Shown here in pieces: positions 45,568 to 55,651 of a DNA stretch of 64,000 nt. Origin of the DNA: Pseudomonadota bacterium (GTDB lineage Bacteria; Pseudomonadota; Gammaproteobacteria; Steroidobacterales; Steroidobacteraceae). Numbering within the stretch: position 1 is the stretch's first letter; every line of letters begins with the position of its first letter. The position numbers and the translations under genes are program-made. The stretch covers positions 1 through 64,000 of the forward strand of contig JAFEDS010000032.1 of assembly GCA_018241505.1 (NCBI GenBank), read 5' to 3'. Below the pieces are notes generated by a model, which saw only the letters and a program-made list of their open reading frames with translations, had not been told where the DNA came from and did no database searches.

Positions 45568-46962
45568 TCAGACAGGCTCGACCCACACGGTCAAACCATC
45601 CACTCGTGTTATTCTCACCAGTTGGCCGGCGCGCACCGCCGAATCGCTCAGTGCGTTCCAGATCTCGCCTCCATAACGAATCCGTCCCTTGCCGGTGAAG
45701 GTCTCGAGCACTTCAGCGGTCGCGCCCACCATGGTCTGCACACCGGTCACCACCGGGCGGCGCAGGGAGCGGCTGGCCACCCAGGTCATGGCCGCAATGA
45801 CCAAGCCACCCACGGTGGCGATTGCCGCAATGACGGGGAGTCCAATATTCATGCCCGGAGTATCGGTATCAAACAAAATGAGGGATCCGACCACAAAGGC
45901 AACGAGACCGCCCAGTCCCAGGGAGCCGAAAGTCGGAAAAAAGAACTCCGCTACGATCATTCCGACGCCAACCGCGACGAGCGCCAGTCCCGCATAGTTC
46001 ACCGACAGTATCTGAAACGCGAACAACGCTATCAGCAGCGAGATGGCACCTATCACTCCCGGGAACACTGCGCCGGGATTGTACCCCTCGAATAACAGGC
46101 CGTAGATACCGATCAAAAGCAGTCCATACGCAATCGTCGGATTTGTTATTACCGACAGAAGCTGGACACGCCAGTCAGGCTTGAGGTTTGCAATCTCCAG
46201 ACCTTTGGTCGTGAGCTTCACGAGGTTGTTTGCGATACGGACCTCGCGACCGTCGATCTGGCCCAGTAGGTCCGGTATGTCGCGGGCTACGACGTCGATG
46301 ACGTTTTCTTTGAGTGCCGAGCTGGCCGAGAGGCTAGCAGCGCCGCGTACCGCCTGCTCAGCCCAGTCCGCATTTCTGCCTCGAAGCTCCGCGAGACCTC
46401 GGATGTAGGCAACTGCGTCATTGACGACTTTGCGCTCCATCGGCGATTCAGCCGGCGTCGATTCAGGTGGCGCCTTGTCCCCGGCTTTGGGCGGGCTCGC
46501 GGGACTCGGTGGCTCGTTCCCGCCGCCGATTGACACAGGAGTAGCAGCGCCGAGGTTCGTTGCAGGCGCCATCGCGGCAATATGACTGGCGTACAGAATG
46601 TATGTTCCAGCACTAGCCGCTCGCGCACCGGAGGGCGATACATAACTGACGACGGGGATGGGTGACGCCAGGATTGCGCGAATAATGTCGCGCATCGAGG
46701 TGTCGAGACCGCCAGGTGTGTCGATCTGCAGTACGACGACGTGGCTGCCATTCAGGCGAGCGGTCTCGAGCCCTTTGGTTACGTAGCGCGAGGTCGCGGG
46801 GCCGATGGCACCGTTAATCTCGAGTACGGTGGCGATTTTGCCGTCGATTGTCGGTAACGCGCTCGCATCGGTCGAACTGGCGACACTAATCGCGGCCATT
46901 GCCGCTATTGCTGCGAGCGACATCCTGAGGCGGGTCCGAAGACCTACGGACGAGGCGTTCAC
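45568..46962 (-). CDS. NfeD-family membrane serine protease
   Basis: 464 residues: signal peptide, ClpP-class protease domain (VVVLQIDTPGGLDTSMRDII; catalytic Ser in SGARAASAGTYI near 115; Lys in MERKVVNDAVAY near 182), four to five membrane helices at about 275-400, then the NfeD OB-fold end (GATAEVLETFTGKGRIRYGGEIW). It cleaves its slipin partner in studied cases. A Pro/Ala/Glu-rich insert near 148-175 lies inside the protease domain. Confidence 0.93.
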   Translation of the reverse strand: MNASSVGLRTRLRMSLAAIAAMAAISVASSTDASALPTIDGKIATVLEINGAIGPATSRYVTKGLETARLNGSHVVVLQIDTPGGLDTSMRDIIRAILASPIPVVSYVSPSGARAASAGTYILYASHIAAMAPATNLGAATPVSIGGGNEPPSPASPPKAGDKAPPESTPAESPMERKVVNDAVAYIRGLAELRGRNADWAEQAVRGAASLSASSALKENVIDVVARDIPDLLGQIDGREVRIANNLVKLTTKGLEIANLKPDWRVQLLSVITNPTIAYGLLLIGIYGLLFEGYNPGAVFPGVIGAISLLIALFAFQILSVNYAGLALVAVGVGMIVAEFFFPTFGSLGLGGLVAFVVGSLILFDTDTPGMNIGLPVIAAIATVGGLVIAAMTWVASRSLRRPVVTGVQTMVGATAEVLETFTGKGRIRYGGEIWNALSDSAVRAGQLVRITRVDGLTVWVEPV

Positions 46963-47008
46963 ACCTCACACCCTACTCCGAAGTAGTCCCGACCGCAGCA
47001 GCCAAACG

Positions 47009-49336
47009 CTATTTGCGTGGCGACCCCGGGCGGCTGCGGCCCTGCGACCCAGGCCGACCACGATTTGGCCCCCTGGGCCCTTTGCCCGGAGGTCGCGGCG
47101 TCGTGGGAAGCCCAGTATGTTGCGTTCTAAACGGACGGCCAGAACTTACGTTACGACGTCCCTCAGCTTGATCACCGGTACCGGCTGGTTGGTATGCCGG
47201 AACGAGTTGATGCTTTCCACTCCCGATCAAGTCCGCACGGCCCATTCGGCGCAAGGCCTCCCGAAGGGTGGGCCAGTTGTTTGCGTCGTGATACCGGAGA
47301 AAGGCCTTATGGAGCCGACGGACTTTCAGCCCTTTTGGAATGCGCACTTCCTCGCCAGCGCGTGTGATGCGCTTCAGCGGATTCTTTCCCGAGTGATACA
47401 TCGCAGTCGCCGTCGCCATCGGTGACGGCAGGAACGCCTGCACCTGGTCCGCGCGGAAACCGTTCTTCTTCAGCCACAGCGCCAGGTCGAGCATGTCTTC
47501 ATCACTCGTGCCCGGATGCGCGGCAATGAAGTACGGAATCAGATACTGCTCTTTTCCTGCTTCCTTGGAGTATTTGTCGAACATCTCCTTGAATCGGTGA
47601 TAGGTACCGATTCCCGGCTTCATCATTTTCGACAGCGGACCTTCTGAGAGCGCTTCGGGCGCAATCTTCAGATAACCACCGACGTGATGTTGCGCCAGCT
47701 CCTTCACGTATTCCGGCGATTCGTTTGCGAGGTCGTAACGTACGCCCGATGCAACCAACACCTTCTTGATGCCCGGCAGAGTACGGGCACGGCGATAGAG
47801 CTTGATCAGCGGCGTGTGATCGGTGTTGAGATTGGGGCAGATACCTGGGTAGACACAGGAGGGTCTGCGACATGCGGACTCTACTTCGCGGCTTTTGCAT
47901 GCGAGTCGATACATGTTGGCCGTGGGGCCGCCCAGGTCCGAGATGACGCCCGTGAAGCCTGGGACGTTGTCTCGGATCGCTTCGATTTCGCGGATTACGG
48001 AGTTTTCGGAACGACTCTGGATGATTCGTCCTTCGTGCTCCGTGATGGAACAGAAGGTGCATCCGCCAAAGCAACCGCGTTGGATCGCTATGGAGAAGCG
48101 AATCATTTTGTACGCGGGGATATTCGCGTCGCCGTAATACGGGTGAGGTTGACGCGCGTAGGGCTTGTCGTATACCCAGTCCATCTCTCGCGTTGTCAGA
48201 GGAAAGGGTGGCGGATTGAGCCATACGTCCACGTCGCCGTGCCGCTGCACCAGGGCGCGAGCATTTCCTGGGTTGGCTTCCAGGTGGAGAATGCGTGAGG
48301 CGTGGGCGTAAAGAATGGGGTCCGCGGCGACTTGTTCGTGCGACGGCATGCGGATCACGCTGCGTTCGCGGTCCGCGTTTTTGACGCGGCGGACGAAGCG
48401 GACGACTTTCTCGACGGGCGCTGACGGTGATGCGGCCGCGGATGCGGATAGGGATGCGCGGGGCGTTGAGGGCAGTGGACCACCGTTGGCCGCCAGGGCA
48501 TTGGACCCTTCGGCGGCCGCAGGGCGATCGGCGCCAACACCAACAGCCGCGCCTCCCCCGGCTGTGCCACCCGCCGCCCCTTCCATCGCATAAGGATCCA
48601 CCGGCGGATTCAGCGGCCCCGGCGCATCCAAATGAGTCGAGTCGATCTCAATCCAACCGTCCGGCGTCGACTTGCGCAAAAACGCCGTGCCACGTAGATC
48701 CGTGATGTCACCAACGCTTTCACCCGCCGCGAGGCGATGCGCGATTTCGCAGATCTGGCGCTCACCGTTACCATAGACGAGCAGATCCGCCTTCGAATCC
48801 AACAGGATCGATCTGCGCACCTTCTCCGACCAGTAGTCGAAGTGCGCGATGCGGCGGAGGGACGCTTCAATTCCGCCCACAATGATCGGAACATCCTTGA
48901 ACGCTTCGCGGGCGCGCTGGGCGTAGACAATCACGGAGCGGTCAGGTCGCTTTCCGCCCTCGCCTCCTGGCGTGTAGGCATCGTCACTTCGAATACGGCG
49001 ATCCGACGTGTAGCGATTGACCATCGAGTCCATGTTGCCGGCGGTTATGCCGAAGAACAGGTTAGGTCGCCCGAGTGCCCTGAATGCATCAGCGCTGTGC
49101 CAGTCGGGTTGAGCAATGATCCCGACGCGGAAACCTTGAGCTTCGAGGACGCGGCCGATAATGGCCATGCCGAAGCTGGGGTGGTCGACGTACGCATCGC
49201 CAGTCACGACGATGATGTCGCAGCTATCCCAACCGAGGGCGTCCATCTCGGCGCGAGACATTGGCAGAAACGGGGCTGTACCGAAGCGTTCGGCCCAGTA
49301 TCGGCGGTACCCCGTTATGTCACGTGCGGTTTGCAT
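47009..49336 (-). CDS. ygiQ: YgiQ-family radical SAM protein
   Basis: 775 residues. The UPF0313 N-terminal domain has [20 protein letters not shown]. The radical SAM motif is in [21 protein letters not shown] near 405. A DUF3362-like C-terminal region and a Gly/Arg/Pro-rich tail follow. An Ala/Gly-rich low-complexity insert of about 65 residues (roughly 248-312) interrupts the N-terminal part. Function of the family is unknown. It stands alone between S9 and NfeD genes. Confidence 0.92.
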   Translation of the reverse strand: MQTARDITGYRRYWAERFGTAPFLPMSRAEMDALGWDSCDIIVVTGDAYVDHPSFGMAIIGRVLEAQGFRVGIIAQPDWHSADAFRALGRPNLFFGITAGNMDSMVNRYTSDRRIRSDDAYTPGGEGGKRPDRSVIVYAQRAREAFKDVPIIVGGIEASLRRIAHFDYWSEKVRRSILLDSKADLLVYGNGERQICEIAHRLAAGESVGDITDLRGTAFLRKSTPDGWIEIDSTHLDAPGPLNPPVDPYAMEGAAGGTAGGGAAVGVGADRPAAAEGSNALAANGGPLPSTPRASLSASAAASPSAPVEKVVRFVRRVKNADRERSVIRMPSHEQVAADPILYAHASRILHLEANPGNARALVQRHGDVDVWLNPPPFPLTTREMDWVYDKPYARQPHPYYGDANIPAYKMIRFSIAIQRGCFGGCTFCSITEHEGRIIQSRSENSVIREIEAIRDNVPGFTGVISDLGGPTANMYRLACKSREVESACRRPSCVYPGICPNLNTDHTPLIKLYRRARTLPGIKKVLVASGVRYDLANESPEYVKELAQHHVGGYLKIAPEALSEGPLSKMMKPGIGTYHRFKEMFDKYSKEAGKEQYLIPYFIAAHPGTSDEDMLDLALWLKKNGFRADQVQAFLPSPMATATAMYHSGKNPLKRITRAGEEVRIPKGLKVRRLHKAFLRYHDANNWPTLREALRRMGRADLIGSGKHQLVPAYQPAGTGDQAEGRRNVSSGRPFRTQHTGLPTTPRPPGKGPRGPNRGRPGSQGRSRPGSPRK

Positions 49337-49438
49337 GTTGAGGCGCGGATTAGACCAGAAACAGCGATTGGGGAAACGCTATTTGGGAGGCCAAATGGCC
49401 TACATCAAGGGTACCGCTGGCTGGGCCGGGGCGCCGAC

Positions 49439-51613
49439 CTAGTGCCGCTCGTCCTGCTTAGCCGATTCCGGCTGCTGCCGAGCCTCCGGTGAAGCCTCCA
49501 GGGCCTTCAGCGCTGCGGGCAGTCCCTGAATGTAGTCCGCCCCATCCTTCACTTTCAGACTGGACCCCGCAAAGTCATTGCCGATCGGCTCGGCACGCCC
49601 GCCCAGGCATTTCGCCAGGAAGCCCTCGGCCACGGCATAGAACGACAGGCGATTCTGAGGCCGGGCGAACCCGTGCCCCTCGTCCGGATACAGCACGTAG
49701 GTGACCGGCAGCTTCCGGGCCTTCATTGCATCCACAATCTGATCGGCCTCTGCCTGCTTCACGCGCGGGTCATTGGCGCCTTGCGCAATCAGCAATGGCT
49801 TGGAGATCTTGTCAGCGAAGGTGAGGGGGGAGCGTTGCTTCAGAAGCTCGCGGCCCTCGGCCGTACGCGGGTCGCCGATTCGGCGGACCATGTCCTCAAA
49901 GAATGATTTCCAGTAGGGCGGGATGGAATTCAACAGAGTGAACAGGTTCGACGGGCCGACGATGTCAACACCGCAGGCAAACCGGTCTGGCGTGAACGTC
50001 AGCCCGACGAGTGTGGCGTAGCCTCCGTAGGAGCCGCCGTAAATGGCAACCTTGTCAGGTTGCGTAATCTTTTCCTTGACGGCCCAATCAACGGCGTCCA
50101 ACAGATCGTTGTGCATGTTGCGGGCCCACTCGTGATCGCCCGCGTTAATGAACTTCTTGCCGAAGCCGGTTGAGCCGCGATAGTTGACTGACAACACCGC
50201 ATACCCGCGGTTGGCCAACCACTGGTGTTCGCCGTTGAATCCATAGCTATCGCGAGCCCATGGGCCGCCGTGCACGTCGAGCACCAGTGGCACAGGGCTG
50301 TCGGGCCGATCAAACGCCGCAGAGGCCCCAGCCGACGACGCACCGGCGGCTGCCGGGCCGCCGCCACCGTGGCCACCCGATGCACTGGCAGCACCCGAGG
50401 CGCCCGCCGCCGGAGCAGGCAACGTCAGATACCCCACCAGCGTCAACCCATCCCGCGCCTTGATTTCCACAGGCTTCATGGGCCGCAGCGGCGCCCCGGT
50501 CAATTCCGGCCGCTGGTCAAACAACTTGGTGACCTTGCCGCTGCCGCGGTCATACAAGTAACTCGAAACCACCTTGACGGGATCGTCCACCGCGACCACC
50601 CACTTGGTGTCATCGAGCGTGCGGCTGACCACTTCGAACTGCGGGCCCAGCGCGGCAGTGAGGCGTTGGATGTCCTGTTTCACCGCGGGAGCCAATGGCT
50701 CGATCTCGGTAGTCATGTATTCGACGCCGAACGCCTGCGGCTTGCGCGATTTCGGGTCCAGCCACACCTCCGAGACATCGGCCTTGTTGCTCTCGCCAAT
50801 AACCGTCTGCTTGCCGTTGCTCAGATCGACACTCAGCAAAGCCGCCTTGTCGCGCCCAATCGAGCTCAACAGCAGCGCCGAATTGCCGCCCGCCTCGACC
50901 ACCACCGGTCGCGTCGTCAGGCTGTCATCACGGCCATACTTCAAAAAAACTTCCCAGTCCTTGCCGGTGTTGCGATAGATCTCGCCGCCGCCATCCGCGA
51001 GCGTCTTTACCGCCAGCCGCGGGCGTAGCTGCAGGTCTTCCAGGTACCCGGCGAATTCATGGTCATTGCGTTCGACGAGCTTGCGCTCCCCGGTGGCAAT
51101 GTTGATTTCGTACAGATCGTGGTACTCCGGAACCCGGTCGTTCAACGCGACCAGGGCGACGTCCGGCCGCTCATGGGACAGGCCAACGATTTCCGCGCGT
51201 ACATTCTTCAGCGGCGTCAGATCAACCTGCTTGTGTGTTTCGACATCGACGCTGTACACACGCCAGTTTTCGTCGCCGCCCTCGTCCTGGAGAAACAGAA
51301 TGTGCTTGCCGTCATCGGCCCAGTGGTGCTGGCGAATGCCGCGCTTCTTGTCATCGGTAATCGGCTTGGCCGCTTCGAGCTTGCCGAAGGGCGCGAGCCA
51401 GACATTCAGTACGCCGTTTTTGGGAGCGAGGAATGACATGTAGCGGCCGTCCGGGCTGAGGCGAGCCTGGGCACGAACGGGGTTGCCGAAGAGCGCAGTA
51501 CGGGGAATCAGATGAGTTGCAGACTTTCCGGCGGCCACAGCCAAACCTCCATTGAGAGCGAGCGCGGTCAGTGCGGCGCCCATGAATCGCATCAAACCAG
51601 GCATCCAGTTCAT
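49439..51613 (-). CDS. S9-family serine peptidase (acylaminoacyl-peptidase-like)
   Basis: 724 residues with a signal peptide (MGAALTALALNGGLAVAA). A beta-propeller covers about 40-400, then an alpha/beta-hydrolase with nucleophile GGSYGGY, Asp in AQGANDPRV and His in PDEGHGF. An Ala/Gly/Ser insert with a GGHGGGG core (about 405-440) sits at the join between propeller and hydrolase. It begins at the base after the NamZ stop, so they are co-translated. It probably degrades short peptides in the periplasm. Confidence 0.93.
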   Translation of the reverse strand: MNWMPGLMRFMGAALTALALNGGLAVAAGKSATHLIPRTALFGNPVRAQARLSPDGRYMSFLAPKNGVLNVWLAPFGKLEAAKPITDDKKRGIRQHHWADDGKHILFLQDEGGDENWRVYSVDVETHKQVDLTPLKNVRAEIVGLSHERPDVALVALNDRVPEYHDLYEINIATGERKLVERNDHEFAGYLEDLQLRPRLAVKTLADGGGEIYRNTGKDWEVFLKYGRDDSLTTRPVVVEAGGNSALLLSSIGRDKAALLSVDLSNGKQTVIGESNKADVSEVWLDPKSRKPQAFGVEYMTTEIEPLAPAVKQDIQRLTAALGPQFEVVSRTLDDTKWVVAVDDPVKVVSSYLYDRGSGKVTKLFDQRPELTGAPLRPMKPVEIKARDGLTLVGYLTLPAPAAGASGAASASGGHGGGGPAAAGASSAGASAAFDRPDSPVPLVLDVHGGPWARDSYGFNGEHQWLANRGYAVLSVNYRGSTGFGKKFINAGDHEWARNMHNDLLDAVDWAVKEKITQPDKVAIYGGSYGGYATLVGLTFTPDRFACGVDIVGPSNLFTLLNSIPPYWKSFFEDMVRRIGDPRTAEGRELLKQRSPLTFADKISKPLLIAQGANDPRVKQAEADQIVDAMKARKLPVTYVLYPDEGHGFARPQNRLSFYAVAEGFLAKCLGGRAEPIGNDFAGSSLKVKDGADYIQGLPAALKALEASPEARQQPESAKQDERH

Positions 51614-52819
51614 TTAATAAAGCAATACGGAGGCGCGTTCACGCGTCCAGGCGTGTTCGTCGGGCTCGGCAATGGCATCCAGGTCGGCGGGCATGGCGGC
51701 ACGATCATCCACCCAGCGCCGTAACAGCTCGCTGCCGTTGATGACATCGATGGCCAGCTTCCCGGTCTCGTATTCATAGGGGAAATCACGCCAGATTGCG
51801 TAGTCCGGCCGCAGCCGGCGCAAAGCCTTGAAAGCCAGTGCAAACAGGCGCCAGGGTTTGAACGTAGCGTGGTCGTAATACGCCGAATCTTCCATATGCA
51901 CTTGGAAGCCGGCGCAGAGCTTGCCAACATGCTTGTGAAAGGTCGGTTCGAAATAGCACGGCCTGAGCCTGCATCCGCGCAACCAGGTAGGTGCCAGCGA
52001 GCGCATTTCCGCAATCAACTCGCGGACCGGCAGATCGGGCGCTCCCAACACTTCCAGGGGCCGGGTCGTGCCGCGGCCTTCGGACAAGGTGCACCCTTCC
52101 AACATGACCGAGCCCGGATAGGCACGCGCCATGAAGAGATTGGGCGCATTGGGACTGGGGTTGACCCAGGTCCGCCGCCCGATGGGCCAGCCGTAACCGG
52201 GCTCCGCCAGAGGCTCCCAACCATCCATGGGAATAATCTGGCAATCAACGTCCAAATTCAGCTTTGTAACAAACCAAAGTGCCAGCTCACCCATGGTCAA
52301 ACCATGGCGCATGGGCATCGGACCGGCACCGACGAAACTCTCGTGCCCCGCGCGAAGCAGCAGACCCTCGACCGGTCTGCCGATGGGATTCGGACGATCC
52401 AGCACCCAGACGGCTTTGCGATGTTTGGCGGCCTCTTCGAGGACGTAGAGCAACGTCGTCACGAAGGTATAGATACGACAGCCGAGGTCCTGCAGGTCGA
52501 CGAGGAGTACGTCAAACGAGTCCATCATCTGTGCCGTCGGGCGGCGCACTTCGCCATAAAGGCTGAAGACAGGGATATGGTGAATCGGGTCGTTGTAGTC
52601 GGGCGACTCAACCATGTTGTCCTGCTTGTCACCTCGCAGGCCATGTTGGGGACCGAAAGCGGCTGTAATATTCACATCGCCCAGTGCTGCAAGCGCGTCC
52701 AATGAATGGACGAGGTTCCGCGTGACCGACGCCGGATGGGCAAGCAGCGCAACACGGCGTCCGGCCAATGGGCGGCGCAATTCGGGTTCGTCGAGGAGTC
52801 GATCAATTCCAAACTTCAT
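51614..52819 (-). CDS. DUF1343 protein, exo-beta-N-acetylmuramidase NamZ-like
   Basis: 401 residues. Family blocks are VALLAHPASVTRNLVHSLD, FGPQHGLRGDKQDNM, IPVFSLYGEVRRPTAQM, FDVLLVDLQDLGCRIYTFVTT and VLDRPNPIGRPVEG. NamZ removes MurNAc from the non-reducing end of peptidoglycan fragments. No signal peptide is seen here, so this copy may act in the cytoplasm on recycled muropeptides. It is packed between DOMON-like (2 bp gap) and S9 (0 bp). Confidence 0.9.
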   Translation of the reverse strand: MKFGIDRLLDEPELRRPLAGRRVALLAHPASVTRNLVHSLDALAALGDVNITAAFGPQHGLRGDKQDNMVESPDYNDPIHHIPVFSLYGEVRRPTAQMMDSFDVLLVDLQDLGCRIYTFVTTLLYVLEEAAKHRKAVWVLDRPNPIGRPVEGLLLRAGHESFVGAGPMPMRHGLTMGELALWFVTKLNLDVDCQIIPMDGWEPLAEPGYGWPIGRRTWVNPSPNAPNLFMARAYPGSVMLEGCTLSEGRGTTRPLEVLGAPDLPVRELIAEMRSLAPTWLRGCRLRPCYFEPTFHKHVGKLCAGFQVHMEDSAYYDHATFKPWRLFALAFKALRRLRPDYAIWRDFPYEYETGKLAIDVINGSELLRRWVDDRAAMPADLDAIAEPDEHAWTRERASVLLY

Positions 52820-52821
52820 AG

Positions 52822-53376
52822 CTAAAGCTCAAACGCGAAACCGTCAGAATGATGAAAATCGGGCTTACCCTGCGGGTGTCGTCCGGACCAATAGGACAGC
52901 CTACCACTCTCTTCTTCCACGACTGCAGCAAGCGCAAGCTTCGTGCGCCGCGCTGCGCCAGAGTCCGCGCTGAAGGGCAGCGGGAAAGTGGCTTCGAGCT
53001 CCAGGTGATCGGCCGCCCTCTGTGTAGAAATGACCGGGGGATTCGCCAGATCCATAGGCGTCATCCCCTGACGGTACGAGTCGAAGCGGTACACGGCCCA
53101 CTGCCGCGTCGGTGCAAAGTTGAACTCATAGTACCCGGCCGATTCGGGCGGACGTATGAAGGCCTCGAAGCACGTGTGTTTCCACAGGCCGTCGGCTGAG
53201 CCCGGGGCGCCCTCCGCTCCGACGCGAATGCGCGACATATCCGCTCGAAGCGCATAGCGGAGCGTGACGACTCTGGGGCTCTGGAACGACAAGCGCACGT
53301 CCAGACGCTGTACCGAATCGCACTGCGTGGAAGGGTGTGCACTCAGGAGGATTTGATGGCTAGATGTCTCTGGCAT
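52822..53376 (-). CDS. DOMON-like domain protein
   Basis: 184 residues from ATG 53376. Conserved features are LWKHTCFEAFIRPPESAGYYEFNF (near 62-85) and the end LSYWSGRHPQGKPDFHHSDGF. These define the bacterial DOMON-like family, a heme- or sugar-binding beta fold of unknown role. It is first in the DOMON/NamZ/S9 unit and divergent from the amine oxidase, with 59 bp between starts. Confidence 0.85.
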   Translation of the reverse strand: MPETSSHQILLSAHPSTQCDSVQRLDVRLSFQSPRVVTLRYALRADMSRIRVGAEGAPGSADGLWKHTCFEAFIRPPESAGYYEFNFAPTRQWAVYRFDSYRQGMTPMDLANPPVISTQRAADHLELEATFPLPFSADSGAARRTKLALAAVVEEESGRLSYWSGRHPQGKPDFHHSDGFAFEL

Positions 53377-53435
53377 AGCCCATTGTATAGTTGAGGCGCG
53401 CGCAGCACGTAGGCTTAGCACTTGCGGATTCCAAA

Positions 53436-54737
53436 ATGAATACCTCATGGGACGTTGTCATCATCGGTGCCGGCGTCTCTGGATTGTCGGCGGCCAGTGA
53501 GCTGCGCAAATCTGGCCTGTCCATACTCATTCTCGAAGCTCGCGACCGCATCGGCGGGCGCGTATGGACCCGCCACGAACCCGGACTATCCGCCCCCGTT
53601 GAGCTCGGTGCCGAGTTCATCCACGGACGGGTTCCGGAGACGTTCGAACTACTACACGAAGTAGGCAAGGCTGCGTTGGACACGTCCGGCGCGCACTGGA
53701 CGCTGCACGACGGAAAGCTGGTGCAGAACACCGAGGACTTGTTCGGAGATATCCAGAACGCGCTGACGCGGTCGAAGGTCCTCGAGAAGCCGGACGTCAC
53801 TTTCCAATCATGGCTCGACAGTAGTGGTCAATACGGGTTATCCCGGGAAGCCGCAACGATGGCGAGAGCTTTTGTTGAAGGCTTCGATGCGGCTGATCCA
53901 GCCCGTGTGAGCGCCCAGTCCATTGCGGATGAATGGGGTGAGGGCGGGATGCTGGACGCGCCGCAATTCCGGCCGTTGGGTGGCTACAGCTCCTTGTTGT
54001 CGGCACTCGCGGGTTCCCTGGAACGTGACAACATCCGGTTGCAACTTCAAACGGTCGTCGCAGCGGTGCGTTGGAAACGGGGCGCGGTCGAAATCGACGC
54101 CACCCGCTTCGACCAAACATTCACGCTCCGAGCCCGGACCGTCATTGTGACTCTGCCGCTGGGAGTTCTGCAGGCGGGCTCGGTGCGTTTCTCACCGGAT
54201 CTGGCCGCAAAGCAGCGCGCCCTGGAGGGGTTGACATTCGGACCCGTGTTGAAATTGAGCATGCGGTTCCGCAAGGCGTTCTGGGAAGAGATCGACGGCG
54301 GCAAGTACGCGGGAGCCGCCTTCTTTCATTCCGCGGACACGGCGTTTCCTACTTTCTGGACGTCACTGCCGTTACGCTCCCCGCTCATGACGGCGTGGAT
54401 CGCCGGCCCCAAGGCTGCCCAACTATCCACCCGGGAAATGCCTTACATCATTGGCCAGGCGTTCGAGAGCCTGTCCAGCGTCTTCGGTGGACAATACCCG
54501 GAGCTCCAGGCTGCTTACCTTCACAACTGGCAGACCGATCCGTTTTCCCGCGGCGCTTACAGTTACATCGCAGCCGGCGGCAGCGACGCGCGCAGTATGT
54601 TGGCATCGCCGTTGGAAGACACATTGTTCTTCGCAGGAGAGGCTACTGACGAGAATGAGGGCTCGACCGTGACGGGCGCGCTGCAGAGCGGCGCGCGTGT
54701 TGCGCAGGAGGTCGCCAGGAGATTCAACCGACCATGA
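53436..54737 (+). CDS. Flavin monoamine oxidase
   Basis: 433 residues from ATG 53436. The FAD dinucleotide motif VVIIGAGVSGLSAASEL lies at residues 7-23, followed by ILEARDRIGGRVWT. Substrate and C-terminal FAD contacts include GAEFIHG and FFAGEATDENEGSTVTGALQSG. It oxidises an amine to an imine with hydrogen peroxide. It overlaps the MBL hydrolase gene by four bases, so the enzyme is co-translated with proteins normally found in PQQ clusters. Confidence 0.92.
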   Translation: MNTSWDVVIIGAGVSGLSAASELRKSGLSILILEARDRIGGRVWTRHEPGLSAPVELGAEFIHGRVPETFELLHEVGKAALDTSGAHWTLHDGKLVQNTEDLFGDIQNALTRSKVLEKPDVTFQSWLDSSGQYGLSREAATMARAFVEGFDAADPARVSAQSIADEWGEGGMLDAPQFRPLGGYSSLLSALAGSLERDNIRLQLQTVVAAVRWKRGAVEIDATRFDQTFTLRARTVIVTLPLGVLQAGSVRFSPDLAAKQRALEGLTFGPVLKLSMRFRKAFWEEIDGGKYAGAAFFHSADTAFPTFWTSLPLRSPLMTAWIAGPKAAQLSTREMPYIIGQAFESLSSVFGGQYPELQAAYLHNWQTDPFSRGAYSYIAAGGSDARSMLASPLEDTLFFAGEATDENEGSTVTGALQSGARVAQEVARRFNRP

Positions 54738-55651
54738 ATCGGCGGGAGCTTCTCTTTGGCGCATGCGCGACGATCCTGTCAGCACAGACACGAGCTGATG
54801 CGACCTTCAAAACCGACGAAGTGGCCCCCGGCATCCATTTCCGCCGCGGCGTGGATGAAGACGCCACTCCAACCAACAGCGGCGCAATTGCCAACATCGG
54901 TTTCATTGTCGGCCGCGACGCAGTCGCTGTCATGGACCCCGGCGGAAGTCTGATTGATGGTCAACGCCTGCATGCAACCATCCGTCAAACCACGAAGCTG
55001 CCAATCCGCTTCGTTGTATTGTCACACGTCCACCCCGACCACATATTCGGGGCGGGCGCGTTCATCGAGGACAAACCCCAGTTCGTAGGTCACGCGCTGC
55101 TTCCCAACGCGTTGGCGCAGCGCGGCGAGTTCTACCGAGGCAACCTGGACAAGATCCTGGGGCCGGGTAAGGCCGGTCCTGTCGTGCAACCCACGCAGTT
55201 GGTCAAGGACACCACTTCGCTCGACCTGGGTGGCCGGATTCTGCAGGTCACCGCCCATGGAATCGCCCACACGGACTGCGACTTGAGTGTCCTGGACGCG
55301 CAAACCAGCACTTTAATGCTGTCAGATCTGCTCTTTGTGGAGCGTGTTCCGTCATTGGATGGCAGCCTGAAGGGCTGGCTGGCGGAGCTGGCGAAGCTCA
55401 AAGCCATGGGCGCCCGGCGGGCAGTACCCGGCCACGGCCCCACAGGCGTAGACTGGCCTTCAGCATCCCGCGATCTGGAGCGCTACCTCGGCGTGCTGCT
55501 GAGGGAAACGCGGCAGGCGATCGCCAAGGGAGTCGATATTGGCCAAGCCGCGAAGACGGTTGCGCTCGCCGAACGGGAACGGTGGAAGTTGTTTGACGAC
55601 TACAACGGCCACAATGTCACAAGGGCTTATAAGGAGCTCGAATGGGACTGA
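54734..55651 (+). CDS. MBL-fold hydrolase, quinoprotein relay zinc metallohydrolase type
   Basis: 305 residues. The N-terminus MNRRELLFGACATIL has a short twin-arginine-like start. The zinc motif HVHPDH occupies residues 98-103, with further ligands in HGIAHTDCDL and PGHGPTG. This fits the quinoprotein relay system zinc metallohydrolase 2 group, and the next two genes are its usual companions. It overlaps the amine oxidase upstream and the SoxYZ-like gene downstream. Confidence 0.82.
   Translation: MNRRELLFGACATILSAQTRADATFKTDEVAPGIHFRRGVDEDATPTNSGAIANIGFIVGRDAVAVMDPGGSLIDGQRLHATIRQTTKLPIRFVVLSHVHPDHIFGAGAFIEDKPQFVGHALLPNALAQRGEFYRGNLDKILGPGKAGPVVQPTQLVKDTTSLDLGGRILQVTAHGIAHTDCDLSVLDAQTSTLMLSDLLFVERVPSLDGSLKGWLAELAKLKAMGARRAVPGHGPTGVDWPSASRDLERYLGVLLRETRQAIAKGVDIGQAAKTVALAERERWKLFDDYNGHNVTRAYKELEWD

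Noticed and set aside
48420..48600. Ala/Gly-rich stretch in YgiQ considered as a separate gene or frameshift
   Set aside because: The reading frame is continuous on both sides and conserved YgiQ sequence resumes, so it is an in-frame insert.
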